NCBI RefSeq assembly: GCF_014646575.1 | Contig: NZ_BMNN01000001.1 | Location: 744,001 to 808,000 of the forward strand | Reading direction: 5' to 3' | Length of the DNA: 64,000 nucleotides | DNA from: Halopseudomonas pertucinogena | GTDB taxonomy: Bacteria; Pseudomonadota; Gammaproteobacteria; Pseudomonadales; Pseudomonadaceae | The notes under the pieces: generated by a model | What the model saw: the letters and a program-made list of their open reading frames with translations, nothing else | Databases searched by the model: none | Told to the model about the DNA's origin: nothing | Program-made: the position numbers and the translations under genes | Shown here: positions 26,346 through 33,621 of the stretch, in pieces | How the letters are laid out: each line of letters begins with the position of its first letter | Numbering within the stretch: position 1 is the stretch's first letter

Positions 26346-26849
26346 TCAGCGGGTGAAGAGCACCTCGTTCTCCAGCTGGATGTGCTGGAGCAACTCCCGG
26401 CTGAACTGCTCCAGCCCCTGATACAGGGTCCGCCAGGTATTGCACGAATGGGCTGGCGGCTGGATGTCATTGGTGAGCTGGCGCAGCCTGTGCAACCCTT
26501 CATCATGCTGTTCATGCTCGAAGCGCATGACACTGATCGGACCGCCCGCCTGGGCACGCTCACCCCGCAACAGCATCGGAAAGAGTATCTGTTCCTCCTT
26601 CAGCATATGACTTTCCAGCGCCTGGTACACATCGCAGAGGTGGTCGGCCAGGCCGTTCGGGCACTCCGGATGGCCACCGTGGACCTGCTCCACGCGACGA
26701 GCCAGCCGGATCAGCTCCGGCAGCTGTTCCCGGTGGCGTTGATGATATCGACTGAGAATATGCCGGATCAGCTCCTCGGTAGGCGTATCGAGCCAGGTGG
26801 CGGATTCGAATTTCTCGGCATCCAGCCGGGGAGGGAAGGGGTGGGACAT
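26346..26849 (-). CDS. RIC-type di-iron hemerythrin repair protein lacking the N-terminal ScdA domain
   Basis: 167-residue hemerythrin-like protein matching the C-terminal domain of YtfE/ScdA/DnrN, which repairs iron-sulfur centres damaged by NO and oxidative stress. The likely metal ligands of YtfE are kept: His36/39, His57, His81 and Glu85 (ESHMLKEE), His112/115, His156 and Glu160 (HIQLENE). It lacks the first ~60 residues of typical ~220-residue RIC proteins, including the CCGG segment of ScdA_N. The start at ATG 26849 has GGAG at 6-base spacing, so the short form is the real one. It is read from a sigma-54 promoter divergent from norR. Confidence 0.85.
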   Translation of the reverse strand: MSHPFPPRLDAEKFESATWLDTPTEELIRHILSRYHQRHREQLPELIRLARRVEQVHGGHPECPNGLADHLCDVYQALESHMLKEEQILFPMLLRGERAQAGGPISVMRFEHEQHDEGLHRLRQLTNDIQPPAHSCNTWRTLYQGLEQFSRELLQHIQLENEVLFTR

Positions 26850-26885
26850 GTAATGCTCCGCTGTGCAGGGATGTAGTCAGCTCTC

Positions 26886-26901
26886 TGCAACCGACATGCC
26901 A
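26886..26901 (-). promoter_or_regulatory. Sigma-54 (-24/-12) promoter of the RIC gene
   Basis: On the reverse strand TGGCATGTCGGTTGCA matches the sigma-54 consensus TGGCACG-N4-TTGCA with a single mismatch and the required 10-base distance between GG and GC. The implied transcription start is about 26875, leaving a leader of some 25 bases with the GGAG ribosome site. Confidence 0.85.
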
Positions 26902-26907
26902 CCCTAA

Positions 26908-26920
26908 TAACATATTGATT
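26908..26920 (-). promoter_or_regulatory. IHF binding site in the norR/RIC region
   Basis: The reverse strand reads AATCAATATGTTA, a full match to the IHF consensus WATCAA-N4-TTR. It lies between the sigma-54 promoter and the NorR sites, where bending would bring NorR to the polymerase. It sits inside a larger perfect dyad (ACCCTAATAA at 26901-26910 against 26931-26940). Confidence 0.7.
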
Positions 26921-26942
26921 ATCAAGGTATTTATTAGGGTCT

Positions 26943-26999
26943 GGTTTATTTGACCCGGGAGGCGTATGGTAGGTCAAACCACGCAGGGTACAAATCACC
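26943..26999. promoter_or_regulatory. Three NorR binding sites (GGT-N7-ACC)
   Basis: Three exact GGT-N7-ACC motifs lie at 26943-26955, 26968-26980 and 26987-26999, the palindromic site described for NorR. The spacing between starts is 25 and 19 bases. The first is about 42 bp from the -24 element, and the third abuts the norR ATG, so NorR may repress itself while activating the RIC gene. Confidence 0.8.
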
Positions 27000-28529
27000 A
27001 TGATCGAAGATTTCCTCCTCCCCGACCTCGTTGCCGAGCTGCCGGCTGCTGTCAGGCTGCAGCGCCTGGTCCAGGTGCTCCGTGAGACGTTCGTCTGTGG
27101 CGCCGTGGTGTTGTTGCAGTACGAGGATGATTCGCTGCGTCCGGTGGCGGCGGTCGGGCTGGTTCAGGATGCGCTGGGCCGCCGCTTCGATCTTGCCCGC
27201 CAGCCGCGTCTGGCGGCCTTGCTGTCGCGCCGGGAGATCACCTGGTTCGAGTCCGACAGCACCTTGCCCGACCCGTACGACGGTCTGCTGGACGAGCACC
27301 CGGGGGAGGCGCTTCCGGTGCACGACTGCATGGGCGTGAGCCTGTATGTGGAAGGCGAGCTGTGGGGCGCCCTGACCCTCGATGCGCTGACCGCCGGCAC
27401 CTTCGACGAGCGCGCCCGGCAGAAGCTGCAGCGGCTGCTGCCGCTGATCGAGGGCTTGCTGAGGGTCATCCGGCTTGAGCAGGAGAATCGGGCACTGCGC
27501 ATGGTGCGTGCGGATGACCACCGTGCCCTGCCGGGACTGCAGCAGCACGGCCTGGTAGGCAACAGCCCGGTGGTCACCCGGTTGCTGGATGAGCTGGCGG
27601 TGGTGGCGGATTCCGACCTGACAGTGCTGATCACCGGCGAGACCGGGGTCGGCAAGGAGCTGTTCGCCCACTGGCTGCACCGTCATTCGCCGAGAGCGGA
27701 CAAGCCACTGGTGCAGGTCAACTGTGCTGCGCTGCCCGAATCACTGGCCGAGAGTGAGTTGTTCGGCCACGTGAAGGGGGCCTTCTCCGGTGCGACCGCC
27801 GACCGGGCAGGGCGCTTCGACGCGGCCAATGGCGGCACCCTTTTTCTTGATGAGGTCGGCGAGCTGCCGCTGCATGTGCAGGCCAAGCTGCTGCGCACTT
27901 TGCAGAACGGTGAGATTCAGCGCCTGGGTGCGGACCAGCCGCTGCGGGTGGACGTGCGCATCGTCGCGGCGACCAACCGCAATCTGGCCGACTCGGTTGC
28001 AAAGGGTGATTTCCGTGCCGATCTGTATCATCGCCTGTCGGTGTACCCGGTGCCGGTCCCGCCACTGCGCGAGCGGGGCAACGATGTGCTGCTGCTGGCC
28101 GGGCACTTCCTCGAACTGAACCGGGCGCGGCTGGGGGTGCGCAGCCTGCGCCTGTCGGTTGATGCCGAGCAGGCACTGCTCGGCTACGACTGGCCGGGCA
28201 ACGTGCGGGAGCTGGAACATGTAATCAGCCGAGCTGCCATCAAGGCGCTGGGGCGCAATGGCTCCAGGCAGGCGATGCTGTCGCTGGATGCGGCCTTGCT
28301 GGACATCCCCATCAGTGACCCGACTGTACCCCAGCCGACGGCCACGACGCGGGTACCGGACGCCGGCATGGTCCAGCCGCTGCGCCTGAGTGTGGAGGCC
28401 TGCCAGCGACAGGAAATCCGCCGCGCGCTGGCGGCCTGTGACGATAACTGGAGCGCCGCCGCACGCCTGCTGGAGCTGGATGCCAGCAACCTGCACAAGC
28501 TGGCACGGCGGCTTGGCCTGAAAGCCTGA
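27000..28529 (+). CDS. norR: NO-responsive sigma-54 activator NorR
   Basis: 509-residue enhancer-binding protein. Domains: N-terminal GAF (about 1-170; in E. coli NorR its mononuclear iron senses NO), central AAA+ (Walker A GETGVGKE at 213-220; sigma-54 contact loop GAFSGA at 260-265; GTLFLDEVGELP Walker B) and C-terminal Fis-type HTH (NWSAAARLLELDASNLHKLARRLGLK). Similarity to E. coli NorR runs end to end, including LGRRF and LPDPYDGL in the GAF domain. The loop has Ser where most have Thr (GAFTGA), a tolerated variation. It is divergent from the RIC gene with three NorR sites between, and ends 4 bases from the convergent pectate lyase stop. Confidence 0.92.
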   Translation: MIEDFLLPDLVAELPAAVRLQRLVQVLRETFVCGAVVLLQYEDDSLRPVAAVGLVQDALGRRFDLARQPRLAALLSRREITWFESDSTLPDPYDGLLDEHPGEALPVHDCMGVSLYVEGELWGALTLDALTAGTFDERARQKLQRLLPLIEGLLRVIRLEQENRALRMVRADDHRALPGLQQHGLVGNSPVVTRLLDELAVVADSDLTVLITGETGVGKELFAHWLHRHSPRADKPLVQVNCAALPESLAESELFGHVKGAFSGATADRAGRFDAANGGTLFLDEVGELPLHVQAKLLRTLQNGEIQRLGADQPLRVDVRIVAATNRNLADSVAKGDFRADLYHRLSVYPVPVPPLRERGNDVLLLAGHFLELNRARLGVRSLRLSVDAEQALLGYDWPGNVRELEHVISRAAIKALGRNGSRQAMLSLDAALLDIPISDPTVPQPTATTRVPDAGMVQPLRLSVEACQRQEIRRALAACDDNWSAAARLLELDASNLHKLARRLGLKA

Positions 28530-28533
28530 CCCC

Positions 28534-29634
28534 CTACAGGGCGCACCTCCCGGCACCGGCGTTGGCCGTCACATGGGCCTTCACCTGTTCCACCGGCAGC
28601 AGCTGGTAGCTGTACGGTGGGTTGTAGGTGATGGTCGCGGTGTTGCCGGAGTTCGCCACCGCACAATCCGAAGCCCCTTCCCAGCGCACATTGTCCATCT
28701 GGTTGTTGCGCGCATCCCAGAAGCCCAGCTGACGGCTGTAGCAGGAGACGATCGGGTTCTTGCTGTTCTCGAACAGGTTGTTCTCGATGCGCACCCGGTT
28801 ACCCATGCGGGTGTTGATGCCGGTGTCGCTCACCTGGTTGTAGTAGTTGTTGTAGATGTGCGTCTGGCCGAAGCGCAGCAGCGGCGCGCGGGAGGTGATG
28901 TTACTGAACTTGTTGAAGGCGAAGGTGATGCGCCGGTCTGCGCTGCCGGATTCGTTATCGCTGTGGCCCCACAGCGACGTCTTGTGGCTGTCGCGGAAGA
29001 TGTTGTAGCTCAGGGTGACGTAGCTGGTGTCCAGCTTGCCGTCGACCAGCCCGTCATAATAATCCTTGTCCACGTTCAGCCGGTTGTGGAAGGTGTTGTG
29101 GTCGATCCAGACATTGCGCACCGGGCGGGTGCCGTCGATATCGATACCGTCGCCGCTGCCATCGCGCACATATCGTATGGTCAGATTGCGCACGATGATG
29201 TTGCTCGAGCCGCGGATCAGGATGCCACGACCATCCAGCACACCCCGCCCGCTGCCGATCAGCGACAGGTTGCCGGTGTCCTTGATGTCGAAGCGGCTGA
29301 CCGGGGAGTTGCCGGCGTTGATGGTGCCGTCGATGCGGATCACGGTGCGATGACCGTTGTTGGATTTCCAGCTGGACTGGTGCGCGGCCAGCGCACTGTT
29401 CAGTTCATGACCGGTACGCACCGTGACGACCGAGCCGCCGGCCCCGCCGGTGGTGCCACCGTTCTGCGCGGCAAAGCCGATCGGCGCGCTGAGGCAGGCG
29501 CTGTCACCGGGTGGTGGCACAGGGTCCGGCGGCGTGGGGGAAGGGCCGGGATTCAAGGCATGGGCCGGAGCCAGGCATAAAAGCAGTGCAAAGCCAGGCA
29601 GCGGAGTGCAGCGGCGCGGGGTGGTGATGTTCAT
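28534..29634 (-). CDS. Secreted pectate lyase, polysaccharide lyase family 1
   Basis: 366-residue extracellular enzyme that cleaves polygalacturonate by beta-elimination. It begins with a signal peptide (hydrophobic core FALLLCLAPAHA, likely cut near residue 26) and a Pro-rich linker, then the PL1 beta-helix. Calcium ligands and catalytic residues are visible: GDGIDID at 161-167, Asp194 and Asp198 in DYYDGLVDG, Lys218 in SHKTSLWGHSD, and Arg249/Arg254 in RAPLLRFG. Start at ATG 29634 with GGAAG upstream. It stands alone with no other pectin genes in the window. Confidence 0.9.
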   Translation of the reverse strand: MNITTPRRCTPLPGFALLLCLAPAHALNPGPSPTPPDPVPPPGDSACLSAPIGFAAQNGGTTGGAGGSVVTVRTGHELNSALAAHQSSWKSNNGHRTVIRIDGTINAGNSPVSRFDIKDTGNLSLIGSGRGVLDGRGILIRGSSNIIVRNLTIRYVRDGSGDGIDIDGTRPVRNVWIDHNTFHNRLNVDKDYYDGLVDGKLDTSYVTLSYNIFRDSHKTSLWGHSDNESGSADRRITFAFNKFSNITSRAPLLRFGQTHIYNNYYNQVSDTGINTRMGNRVRIENNLFENSKNPIVSCYSRQLGFWDARNNQMDNVRWEGASDCAVANSGNTATITYNPPYSYQLLPVEQVKAHVTANAGAGRCAL

Positions 29635-29775
29635 GGGGCTTCCTCTGTGTCGTTTACAGGGAGCGCATGGCGGAGCCAACGGCAGCGCGGACCATACAGT
29701 GTGCAGCTTTGTCGGTCGGCCCGCAGTCACCCATGTCGGTGATCGGCCTGCCGTGCAGCTACCGCCCAATCGGGC

Positions 29776-29781
29776 TACAAT
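29776..29781 (+). promoter_or_regulatory. Candidate -10 before rlhA
   Basis: TACAAT 31 bases before the rlhA ATG, in the 177-base gap between divergent pectate lyase and rlhA. No good -35 is visible. Confidence 0.35.
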
Positions 29782-29811
29782 CGGCGGCTTTCCAGTTGCA
29801 CGGTTGCGTCC

Positions 29812-31809
29812 ATGTCTCTCCCCAAGCATCACCTCGAACTGCTCAGTCCCGCCCGGGACGTTGCCATCGCCCGTGAGGCCATCCTCCACGGCGCCGACGC
29901 CGTCTACATCGGTGGGCCGAGTTTCGGTGCCAGGCACAACGCGGAAAACAGCCTGGCGGACATCGCCGAGCTGGTGCGCTTTGCCCGGCTGTTCCATGTA
30001 CGCATCTTCGTCACGCTCAATACCATTCTTCACGACGATGAGCTGGAGCCGGCGCGGCAGCTGATCCATCAGCTGTACGATGCCGGGGTGGACGCACTGA
30101 TCGTGCAGGACATGGGCGTCATGGAAATGGACATTCCGCCCATCGAAATCCACGCCAGTACCCAGTGCGATATCCGCACCCTGGACAAGGCCAGGTTCCT
30201 TGATCAGGCTGGCTTCTCTCAGCTGGTGCTGGCCCGGGAACTGAACTTGCAGCAGATCAGATCGATTCACGAGCAGGTCGACTCCACGCTGGAATTCTTC
30301 ATCCACGGCGCGCTGTGCGTGGCATTCTCCGGTCAGTGCAATATCTCCCATGCCCAGACCGGACGCAGTGCCAACCGGGGCGACTGCTCCCAGGCCTGCC
30401 GTCTGCCCTATACCCTGAAGGATGAGCGTGGCGCGGTGGTCGCCTACGAGAAGCACCTGCTGTCGATGAAGGACAACAACCAGACTGCCAACCTGGAGGC
30501 GCTGGTGGACGCCGGTATCCGCTCCTTCAAGATCGAGGGGCGCTACAAGGACATGGGCTATGTGAAGAACATCACCGCCTGGTACCGCCAGCAGCTGGAT
30601 GCCATTCTCGAACAGCGCCCTGACCTGGCCCGCGCCTCCAGCGGCCGCACCGAGCACTTCTTCGTGCCCGATCCGGACAAGACCTTCCACCGCGGCAGCA
30701 CTGACTACTTTGTCACCGACCGCAAGATCGATATCGGCGCCTTCGATTCGCCGACCTTCACCGGCCTGCCGGTGGGCGAGCTGCTGGAGGTGCGCAAGAA
30801 GGATCTGCTGGTGGTGACGGATGTCCCGCTGTCCAATGGCGACGGTCTCAACGTTCTGGTCAAGCGCGAGGTGGTGGGCTTCCGTGCGAACATTGCCCAG
30901 CAATTGGCGCAGTACGAAGAAGAAGGCGCGACGCGCTGGCAGTACCGGGTCGAGCCCAATGAGCTGCCGGAACAGCTGCGCCGGGCGCGGCTGCCCCAGC
31001 AGCTCAACCGCAACCTGGATCATGACTGGCAACAGGCGCTGCAGCGCACCTCCGCCGAGCGCCGCATCGGTGCAAACTGGCAGGTGGCGCTGGCACCCCA
31101 TGCGCTGACCTTCACCCTGATCAGTGAGGAAGGCATCAGCGTCAGCGCCGAGCTCGAGGGGCCTTTCGACCAGGCCCGGCAGCCTGAGCGGGCGCTGGAG
31201 CAGCTGCAGGAGGTGCTCGCGCAGCTGGGCGCCACGCAATACCATGCGCAGGATATCCAGATCAGTGGCGGGCCGGTGCCCTTCATCCCCGGCTCACGCC
31301 TCAAGGCGCTGCGCCGGGACCTGGTCGAGCAGTTGAATCAGGCGCGCATTGCCGCCTTCCCGCATGGTGCGCGCAAGCCGGTGGCGGTGCCGCCACCGGT
31401 GTATCCCCAGTCGCACCTGAGCTTTCTCGCCAACGTCTACAACCACAAGGCGCGTGCCTTCTATCAGCGCTATGGTGTGAAGCTGATCGATGCGGCCTAC
31501 GAGGCCCACGAGGAGCCGGGCGATGTGCCGGTGATGATCACCAAGCACTGCCTGCGCTTCTCCTTCAATCTCTGCCCCAAGCAGGCCAAGGGCGTGACCG
31601 GGGTGCGCACCAAGGTGGCGCCCATGCAGCTGGTGCATGGTGACGAGGTGCTGACCCTGAAGTTCGACTGCAAGCCCTGCGAGATGCATGTGATCGGCAA
31701 GATGCGCAGCAACATCTTCCACGCCCCGCCGCCGGGCAGTGGCGGCAGCGTCGTCGGCAGCATCACCCCGGAGGATCTGCTCAAGACCATTCCCCGTCGG
31801 GCCCGTTGA
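29812..31809 (+). CDS. rlhA: 23S rRNA C2501 hydroxylation protein RlhA (U32 family)
   Basis: 665-residue peptidase-U32-family protein. It matches E. coli RlhA (YdcP) over its whole length, including ELLSPARD, ADAVYIGGPSFGARHNA, HASTQCDIRT, the HGALCVAFSGQCNISHAQTG cysteine segment, RGDCSQACRLPY and a C-terminal block with Cys residues (KHCLRFSFNLCPKQAKG, FDCKPCEMHVIGK). Established knowledge: RlhA is needed for 5-hydroxycytidine at position 2501 of 23S rRNA and depends on iron and prephenate supply. Ribosome site is weak. It converges with the SDR at 31859; a hairpin at 31824-31841 separates them. Confidence 0.92.
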   Translation: MSLPKHHLELLSPARDVAIAREAILHGADAVYIGGPSFGARHNAENSLADIAELVRFARLFHVRIFVTLNTILHDDELEPARQLIHQLYDAGVDALIVQDMGVMEMDIPPIEIHASTQCDIRTLDKARFLDQAGFSQLVLARELNLQQIRSIHEQVDSTLEFFIHGALCVAFSGQCNISHAQTGRSANRGDCSQACRLPYTLKDERGAVVAYEKHLLSMKDNNQTANLEALVDAGIRSFKIEGRYKDMGYVKNITAWYRQQLDAILEQRPDLARASSGRTEHFFVPDPDKTFHRGSTDYFVTDRKIDIGAFDSPTFTGLPVGELLEVRKKDLLVVTDVPLSNGDGLNVLVKREVVGFRANIAQQLAQYEEEGATRWQYRVEPNELPEQLRRARLPQQLNRNLDHDWQQALQRTSAERRIGANWQVALAPHALTFTLISEEGISVSAELEGPFDQARQPERALEQLQEVLAQLGATQYHAQDIQISGGPVPFIPGSRLKALRRDLVEQLNQARIAAFPHGARKPVAVPPPVYPQSHLSFLANVYNHKARAFYQRYGVKLIDAAYEAHEEPGDVPVMITKHCLRFSFNLCPKQAKGVTGVRTKVAPMQLVHGDEVLTLKFDCKPCEMHVIGKMRSNIFHAPPPGSGGSVVGSITPEDLLKTIPRRAR

Positions 31810-31823
31810 GCGCCCACTAGACT

Positions 31824-31841
31824 CGGGGCCGCTGGGCCCCG
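31824..31841. terminator. GC-rich hairpin between convergent rlhA and SDR gene
   Basis: CGGGGCC (31824-31830) pairs with GGCCCCG (31835-31841) around a GCTG loop, between two convergent stops. There is no T-run on either strand, so termination is only inferred from position. Confidence 0.4.
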
Positions 31842-31858
31842 GGGTAGCTGTCAAGTGG

Positions 31859-32647
31859 TCAGAACTTCATGCCCGGCAGGTTCAGCGAGGCGGTGTTGCC
31901 CCCGTCCACGGCCAGCGCCTGGCCGGTGACATAGCTGGCATCGTCGCTGGCGAGGAAGGCGATGGCACCGGCAATCTCCTCCGGGCGGCCGTAGCGCCGC
32001 AGCTCGCAGCGCGAACCCAGCCTGTCTTCCTTGTTGTTCTCCCGCGCATAGTCGAACACCCGCTGGGTCATGCCGGTCTCGATCAACCCGGGGCACACGG
32101 CGTTGACGCGGATATTCCACTGGCCCAGATCGCAGGCCGAGGTCATGGTGAAATTGATCACCCCGGCCTTGGAGGCGCTGTAGGCGTTGCCGCCGGCGCC
32201 GGAGCGGATGCCGGCCACCGAGGCGGTGTTGACGATGGCGCCGCCGTTCTGCTCACGCATCTGCCGGGAGGCATACTTGGTGAACAGCACCACCCCGAAC
32301 AGGTTGACGTTGATGATCTTCTGCCAGGTTTCCATGCTCTGGTCGGTGGCCAGACTGTAGTCACCGCCGGCGATGCCGGCGTTGTTGCACAGCACGTCCA
32401 GCCGTCCGAAGTGGGCCACGGTATCGGCCACGCACTGCTCGACGGCGGCCTCGTCGGACACGTCCAGTTCGCGGTGCAGCACCTCGGTGGCCTCCGGCAG
32501 CTGCTGCAGTGTCTCGGCCAGGCCTTCGGCATTGCGGTCGACCAGCATCAGGCGGGCACCCTCGCTGGCCAGGCGTTTGGCGGTAGCCCGGCCGATGCCG
32601 CTGCCGGCGCCGGTGATCAGTACAATCCTGTTTTCGAAGCGCTGCAT
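31859..32647 (-). CDS. Short-chain dehydrogenase/reductase
   Basis: 262-residue classical SDR with the NAD(P) motif TGAGSGIG, the NNAG motif (NNAGIAGG) and the catalytic YSASKAG. Substrate unknown. Its position as the last gene of a leftward cluster with an acyl-CoA dehydrogenase, another SDR and an APH-type kinase suggests a hydroxyacyl-CoA or related alcohol. Start at the second of two in-frame ATGs (32647), because AGGAG is then 6 bases away. It lies 31 bases after surE. Confidence 0.82.
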   Translation of the reverse strand: MQRFENRIVLITGAGSGIGRATAKRLASEGARLMLVDRNAEGLAETLQQLPEATEVLHRELDVSDEAAVEQCVADTVAHFGRLDVLCNNAGIAGGDYSLATDQSMETWQKIINVNLFGVVLFTKYASRQMREQNGGAIVNTASVAGIRSGAGGNAYSASKAGVINFTMTSACDLGQWNIRVNAVCPGLIETGMTQRVFDYARENNKEDRLGSRCELRRYGRPEEIAGAIAFLASDDASYVTGQALAVDGGNTASLNLPGMKF

Positions 32648-32678
32648 TCTCATCTCCTGTTGTTGTTCGGCTGCCGGC

Positions 32679-33515
32679 TCAGTGGTCGATGCTCGGCTCG
32701 TTTTTCGGGGCGTCGTCCCGGTCGCCGGTATTGATGCCAAGCCGGTCGGACAGCTGATCGGTATCGATATGCCATGAGTCGGCGATGCCGCGTTCGAAGC
32801 GTACCGGCGACAGGGCGATCAGACCGTCGCGCAGGGCGCCGACATCGGTCTCCCGACCGATGATGCGTTCGCTCTGGCGTTTGAAGCCAAGCCAGTAATA
32901 GGGGACGCCGCGGGTGTCCTCCCGGCGCTCGATCTTCACGCCGCCGATGCTGCCGCGCTGCGGCCGACAGATGGCCATGCCACGAACATCCTCGGGTGCG
33001 CGGGCCGGGAAGTTGATATTCATGGCGCAATCCTCCGGCCAGCCCGTTTCCAGCAGTTCGCGCACCAGCTGCGCGCCGTATTGCCGGGAGGTTTCCCAGT
33101 GCACTGGACTGGTCGAGTGGTAGGCCTGACTCAGGGCGATGGCGGGGATACCCAGCAGAGTGCCGGTCAGGGCGCCGCCGATGGTGCCGGAATAGGCCAC
33201 CGAGTCGCTGATGTTGGCACCCCGGTTTACCCCTGACAGGATCAGGTCGGGCTTTTCCGGCAGCAGCTCTGCCACGCCAAGCAGGATGCAGTCACTGGGC
33301 GTGCCGCTGACGCTGAAGCGACGTTCCTCGAACTGGTGAACCCGGAGTGGATGGTGCACCGAGATGGACATGGAAACACCACTCTGATCGAGGTCCGGGG
33401 AGACCAGCCACACTTCTTCGGCGATCTCCCGGGCGATATCCTCAAGCACCTTGAAGCCCGGCCCGCGCCAGCCATCGTCGTTGGTCAGGAGTACGCGTTT
33501 GATGGGTTTGGACAT
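32679..33515 (-). CDS. SurE-like 5'/3'-nucleotidase
   Basis: 278-residue SurE-family metal-dependent phosphatase. The metal motif is LLTNDDGW near residue 10, with DLDQSGVSMS and SGVNRGANISDSVAYSGTIGGALTG as the other conserved blocks. The housekeeping surE of Pseudomonas lies with pcm-nlpD-rpoS and its family motif reads NDDGV/I, so this is probably a second paralogue, which is why I give no symbol. It sits between an APH-type kinase and an SDR in a catabolic cluster; a role in removing a phosphate from a pathway intermediate is possible but unproven. Confidence 0.8.
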   Translation of the reverse strand: MSKPIKRVLLTNDDGWRGPGFKVLEDIAREIAEEVWLVSPDLDQSGVSMSISVHHPLRVHQFEERRFSVSGTPSDCILLGVAELLPEKPDLILSGVNRGANISDSVAYSGTIGGALTGTLLGIPAIALSQAYHSTSPVHWETSRQYGAQLVRELLETGWPEDCAMNINFPARAPEDVRGMAICRPQRGSIGGVKIERREDTRGVPYYWLGFKRQSERIIGRETDVGALRDGLIALSPVRFERGIADSWHIDTDQLSDRLGINTGDRDDAPKNEPSIDH

Positions 33516-33579
33516 GAAAATACCTCAGGGGAATGGGGGGCGGGTTGCACCCGGCCCCCGGGGATATCGCCGGCACGCT

Positions 33580-33601
33580 GTGTCGAGATGGAACTCGACA
33601 C
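33580..33601. other. Perfect intercistronic hairpin between kinase and surE-like genes
   Basis: GTGTCGAG (33580-33587) pairs perfectly with CTCGACAC (33594-33601) around a 6-base loop, in the 106-base gap between two genes of the same leftward cluster. It could set relative mRNA stability or partly terminate transcription; no T-run follows. Confidence 0.5.
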
Positions 33602-33621
33602 TCCAGGGCGCGCTGACCGGC

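Noticed and set aside
26915..26925. TTGAT-T-ATCAA as an Anr/Dnr box upstream of the RIC gene.
   Set aside because: The half-sites are separated by 1 base instead of 4, so a Fnr-family dimer should not bind in the usual way; the sequence is better explained by the overlapping IHF consensus.
26949..26978. TTTGACC...GGTCAAA inverted repeat as a separate operator.
   Set aside because: Both arms fall within the two GGT-N7-ACC NorR sites, which explain them more simply.
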